DNA of 64,000 bases, taken from positions 1,178,001-1,242,000 of the forward strand of contig NZ_UHIY01000001.1 in NCBI RefSeq assembly GCF_900460525.1. The letters are read 5' to 3'. The notes beneath the pieces were generated by a model. That model saw nothing but the letters and a program-made list of their open reading frames with translations. It did no database searches and had not been told where the DNA came from. The stretch comes from Yersinia kristensenii (lineage in GTDB: Bacteria; Pseudomonadota; Gammaproteobacteria; Enterobacterales; Enterobacteriaceae). This document shows, piece by piece, positions 60,903 through 64,000 of the stretch (positions within the stretch are counted from its first letter, which is position 1; every line of letters begins with the position of its first letter). The position numbers were made by a program, and so were the translations under genes.

Positions 60903-63221
60903 ATGAAAACACTCACCATTGGCCTAATTGGCAACCCCAATGCGGGTAAAACCACCCTTTTCAACCAGTTAACTGGCGCCCGCCAGAGAGTCGGTAACTG
61001 GGCCGGGGTCACTGTCGAGCGCAAAGAGGGGCACTTCAGCACCACGCAGCACCAAGTGACTTTGGTTGACCTGCCGGGAACCTACTCACTAACGACTATT
61101 TCAGAACAAACCTCGCTGGATGAGCAAATTGCCTGCCACTATATTTTGAGCGGCGAAGCTGACCTGCTGATTAACGTGGTGGATGCAGCCAACCTGGAGC
61201 GCAATCTCTACCTGACATTGCAACTGATAGAGTTAGGCATCCCCTGTATCGTGGCACTGAATATGCTGGATATTGCCAAAAGCCAGCACATTGATATTGA
61301 TATTGCAGCACTTTCTCAGCAATTGGGCTGCCCGGTTATCCCGCTTATCTCCACCCGTGGGCAGGGTATCAATGAATTAAAAACGAGCATTGATGAGTTT
61401 CAGCCCGTCACCTTTAAAGCTTTGATTAACTACCCGCCAGTGCTACTCCACGAAGTGGATAAGTTGGTGCAGGAAATGCCAGAATCTTGGCCGGTTCAGC
61501 AACGCCGCTGGCTGTCACTGCAAATCTTGGAAGGGGATATTTACAGCCTGGCGCGTGCAGGTATCGCAGCACCACGCCTTGAGCTGGCGCGGGAAAACCT
61601 GCGGCAAAATCAGCACGAAGACCCGGAACTGGTGATCGCCGATGCCCGCTATCAAAGTATTGCCCGTATCTGCGATATCGTCGGCAACTCACAGCAAGCC
61701 GAACCCAACCGCCTGACACAAGCACTCGACAAAGTGATCCTGAACCGCTGGTTGGGCGTGCCTATCTTCTTGTTTGTCATGTATTTAATGTTCGTCTTGG
61801 CCATTAATATCGGCGGGGCGTTACAACCGATATTTGATATCGGCTCTGCGGCCATTTTTATTCAAGGGATACAATGGGTTGGCTATACGCTGCATTTCCC
61901 GCAGTGGCTCACTATCTTCCTGGCCCAAGGGGTCGGCGGCGGGATAAACACCGTGCTGCCGCTGGTGCCACAAATTGGCATGATGTATTTATTCCTCTCT
62001 TTTTTGGAAGACTCCGGCTATATGGCCCGTGCCGCGTTCGTCATGGACCGGTTGATGCAGGCGCTAGGGTTACCGGGCAAATCTTTTGTGCCGCTAATTG
62101 TTGGCTTTGGCTGCAATGTACCGTCGATTATGGGCGCACGCACCTTGGATGCTCAACGCGAGCGCTTGATAACTATCATGATGGCACCGTTTATGTCCTG
62201 TGGCGCACGGCTGGCTATATTTGCGGTATTTGCCGCCGCATTCTTCGGCCAGGACGGAGCCAGTATCGTCTTTTCTCTCTATTTACTGGGGATTGCCGTC
62301 GCCATCCTCACCGGATTGGTATTGAAATACACCATCATGCGCGGTGAAGCATCACCCTTTGTGATGGAATTACCGGTTTACCATGTGCCACATCTCAAAA
62401 GTCTGTTATTACAAACTTGGCAACGGCTGAAAGGATTTGTCCTGCGCGCCGGGAAAGTCATTGTTATCGCAAGTATTTTTATTGGCGGACTGAACAGTTT
62501 TTCTTTCAACGGCAAAGCCGTAGACAGTATTAATGACTCGGCGCTGGCTTCTGTCAGTAAAGTATTAACGCCGTTGCTGGCCCCAATGGGGATCCATGAG
62601 GATAACTGGCAAGCCACTGTGGGGTTAGTCACCGGGGCCATGGCCAAAGAAGTGGTGGTAGGGACACTGAATACCCTTTACACCGCCGAGCAAATTAAAA
62701 ATGAACCTTTTGATGCTGAAAGCTTTAATTTATGGGGTGAATTGGCCGGAGCGGTTGATACTACCTTGCAGGGGTTAAAAGAGACCTTTAGCCTCAGTGT
62801 GTTATCCAACCCTATTGAAGCCAGTAAAGGTGACGGCGAAATGGCGGCCGGTTCGATGGGGATAATGAGTAGCAAGTTTGGCTCCAGTATTTCAGCCTAC
62901 AGCTACCTGATTTTCGTCTTATTGTATGTGCCTTGTGTCTCGGTGATGGGAGCCATTGCGCGGGAAACCAGCCGCGGCTGGATGACCTTCTCAATACTGT
63001 GGGGACTGAATGTGGCTTACTCACTGGCAACCTTGTTCTATCAAGCCGCCACTTTCCAGGATCATCCACAACAGAGTCTTACCATTATCGCATTGGTTAT
63101 TATTATTAATGCTTTGATCTTGTTGGGTTTGCGCCGTGCACGTAGCCGGGTCACGGTGAGATTACAAAATAACACCCCCACCAGCAGTTGTTGCCAGCGT
63201 TCTGGCAATGACTGTCACTGA
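60903..63221 (+). CDS. feoB: Ferrous iron transporter FeoB
   Basis: Inner-membrane Fe(II) transporter with an N-terminal GTPase domain; 772 residues. G1 GNPNAGKTT, G3 DLPGTY and G4 NMLD are seen in the first 130 residues; a helical regulatory domain follows, then about eight or more membrane segments with the Gate-type motifs GFGCNVPSIMGART and PFMSCGARLAIF. The C-terminus ends in a Cys-rich tail (SSCCQRSGNDCH). ATG 60903 (MKTLTIGLIG) has only a weak GGA site; ten in-frame codons upstream come from the ERIC. Confidence 0.97.
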   Translation: MKTLTIGLIGNPNAGKTTLFNQLTGARQRVGNWAGVTVERKEGHFSTTQHQVTLVDLPGTYSLTTISEQTSLDEQIACHYILSGEADLLINVVDAANLERNLYLTLQLIELGIPCIVALNMLDIAKSQHIDIDIAALSQQLGCPVIPLISTRGQGINELKTSIDEFQPVTFKALINYPPVLLHEVDKLVQEMPESWPVQQRRWLSLQILEGDIYSLARAGIAAPRLELARENLRQNQHEDPELVIADARYQSIARICDIVGNSQQAEPNRLTQALDKVILNRWLGVPIFLFVMYLMFVLAINIGGALQPIFDIGSAAIFIQGIQWVGYTLHFPQWLTIFLAQGVGGGINTVLPLVPQIGMMYLFLSFLEDSGYMARAAFVMDRLMQALGLPGKSFVPLIVGFGCNVPSIMGARTLDAQRERLITIMMAPFMSCGARLAIFAVFAAAFFGQDGASIVFSLYLLGIAVAILTGLVLKYTIMRGEASPFVMELPVYHVPHLKSLLLQTWQRLKGFVLRAGKVIVIASIFIGGLNSFSFNGKAVDSINDSALASVSKVLTPLLAPMGIHEDNWQATVGLVTGAMAKEVVVGTLNTLYTAEQIKNEPFDAESFNLWGELAGAVDTTLQGLKETFSLSVLSNPIEASKGDGEMAAGSMGIMSSKFGSSISAYSYLIFVLLYVPCVSVMGAIARETSRGWMTFSILWGLNVAYSLATLFYQAATFQDHPQQSLTIIALVIIINALILLGLRRARSRVTVRLQNNTPTSSCCQRSGNDCH

Positions 63222-63233
63222 CGAGGAGGAACT

Positions 63234-63482
63234 ATGGCAAGTCTGGTGCAATTGCGCGATGCAATCGCCCTCAGCGGCAGTACCGATGCCAAGCAACTAA
63301 GCCACCAATTGGCGCTGCCTTTACCTTTGGTTGAGGCCATGCTGGAAAAGTTAACCGCGATTGGCAAGATTGAACGCATTGAGCAAGATAATAGCGGGTG
63401 TATGAGTGGCAGTTGCAAGAGTTGCCCTGAGGGCAAGAGTCAATGTAACACAGTGATTTATCAGTTAAAAAAACATCATTAA
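63234..63482 (+). CDS. feoC: FeoC, iron-sulfur winged-helix regulator of Feo
   Basis: An 82-residue winged-helix protein. Four Cys (56, 61, 64, 71 in CMSGSCKSCPEGKSQC) form the Fe-S cluster site. In Salmonella FeoC protects FeoB from FtsH proteolysis at low oxygen. GAGGAGG lies 5 nt before the ATG, 12 bp after the feoB stop. It is the third gene of feoABC. Confidence 0.95.
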   Translation: MASLVQLRDAIALSGSTDAKQLSHQLALPLPLVEAMLEKLTAIGKIERIEQDNSGCMSGSCKSCPEGKSQCNTVIYQLKKHH

Positions 63483-63489
63483 GCCGAAG

Positions 63490-63511
63490 GAGATGCCCAT
63501 ATGGGCATCTC
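63490..63511. terminator. 22-bp perfect palindrome between convergent feoC and the YhcN-type gene
   Basis: GAGATGCCCAT-ATGGGCATCTC is a perfect dyad 8 bp after feoC and 8 bp from the next gene's stop. There is no strong T-run in either direction; it is likely a shared transcript-end or stabilising hairpin. Confidence 0.6.
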
Positions 63512-63519
63512 TGCTAACA

Positions 63520-63783
63520 TTATTTATAAACTTCTGCATCAGCATCAAACTTCTTCTTCTCGCGCTCAGCAATAATCACATAATATTTACCGCCTTTCTC
63601 GTCTGCCAGTTTTGACAGCTCCTGCTTCACATCCATTGGCGATGTTGCTTCACCCGAAGTCGAGATTGTGCCAATCTTTTCGTAATTTTTAGCTTCTTCT
63701 TTAGTAATTTCTTTAGCCGCCATCGCGCCAAAAGAAACCCCTGTCACCACCAGAGCTACCGCCAGATTTTTCAATAAATTCAT
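63520..63783 (-). CDS. YhcN/BhsA/McbA-type periplasmic protein (DUF1471)
   Basis: A small exported protein of 87 residues. The signal peptide MNLLKNLAVALVVTGVSFGAMA is clear, followed by a DUF1471-type domain: YEKIGTISTSGEATSPMDVKQELSKLADEKGGKYYVIIAEREKK. Family members are stress-induced (acid, peroxide, biofilm), with no known enzyme activity. It has no partner gene; it converges with feoC. The remaining 217 bases to the window end are AT-rich, with no feature recognised. Confidence 0.88.
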   Translation of the reverse strand: MNLLKNLAVALVVTGVSFGAMAAKEITKEEAKNYEKIGTISTSGEATSPMDVKQELSKLADEKGGKYYVIIAEREKKKFDADAEVYK

Positions 63784-64000
63784 ACCGAATACCTCGCAAA
63801 TGAATGATTAATGCTTATAAGTATTGTACTAATGCACTAACAATTATTAATTAAATTTAATATTTAGCCATTAAATCGACGATTAAATTTTATTTAGCCG
63901 CTCTTTCCAACCGGTTCTTAACGCCAGCCATGGTGCGCCAAAAGCCCAAAAAATAGAGTATCAGCGACTATTCTGTTGCGCGAAATCGATGATTAGTTTT

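Overview
The window is chromosomal DNA of an enterobacterium, almost certainly a Yersinia of the enterocolitica / environmental-species type. The gene order follows the E. coli 74-76 min region (kefBG-yheS / yheTU-prkB-yhfA-crp-yhfK-argD-pabA / ppiA-tsgA-nirBDC-cysG-trpS-gph-rpe-dam-damX-aroBK-hofQPONM-mrcA-nudE-igaA-yrfG-hslRO-pckA-envZ-ompR-greB-yhgF-feoABC), and the intergenic DNA carries several ERIC elements, the miniature repeats that are especially abundant in yersiniae. No rRNA, tRNA, integrase, transposase or CRISPR array was seen. The organism call is inference from gene order, ERIC density and remembered protein similarity; no search was run.

Layout. 1-3.8 kb: potassium-efflux pair kefG-kefB (kefB cut by the window edge) divergent from the ABC-F gene yheS. 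4.0-10.4 kb: a block absent from this place in E. coli, with a lone family-9 glycosyltransferase, the complete taurine operon tauABCD, and a LysE-type exporter with a PhzF-family enzyme. 10.5-18.5 kb: core genes yheT to pabA, including crp and argD (two ARG boxes). 18.5-19.9 kb: the place where E. coli has fic-yhfG holds an Abi-family HEPN protein with a cold-shock-like C-terminus, divergent from a promoter-terminator unit that looks like an unannotated small RNA. 19.9-27.7 kb: yjgR, ppiA, a GH4 phospho-glucosidase with its LacI regulator and a perfect operator, tsgA, and a codA without codB. 27.9-33.3 kb: the FNR/NarL-type nitrite reductase operon nirBDC and cysG. 33.3-43.7 kb, minus strand: trpS-gph-rpe-dam-damX-aroB-aroK and the PilMNOPQ-like hofMNOPQ cluster. 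43.8-59.8 kb: mrcA, nudE, igaA, yrfG, hslRO, pckA, envZ/ompR, greB and tex. 59.8-63.8 kb: the ferrous-iron operon feoABC, with an ERIC between feoA and feoB, then a small periplasmic YhcN-type gene.

The most unusual material is non-coding: (i) a candidate ~110-nt RNA at 19740-19850 with a near-consensus sigma-70 promoter and an intrinsic terminator, beside the HEPN/Abi gene; (ii) a family of ~70-75 bp repeats built of four successive hairpins with compensatory changes, present three times (8908-8983, 60732-60802, 54063-54137), twice inside ERICs; (iii) an 800-bp gene-free, hairpin-dense block between pckA and envZ, bounded by degenerate inverted repeats. Many genes are translationally coupled (tauB/C/D, yheT/U, nirB/D, rpe/gph, hofM/N/O/P, ompR/envZ). 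Start codons were chosen from Shine-Dalgarno placement and family length; several reading frames extend further upstream without support.
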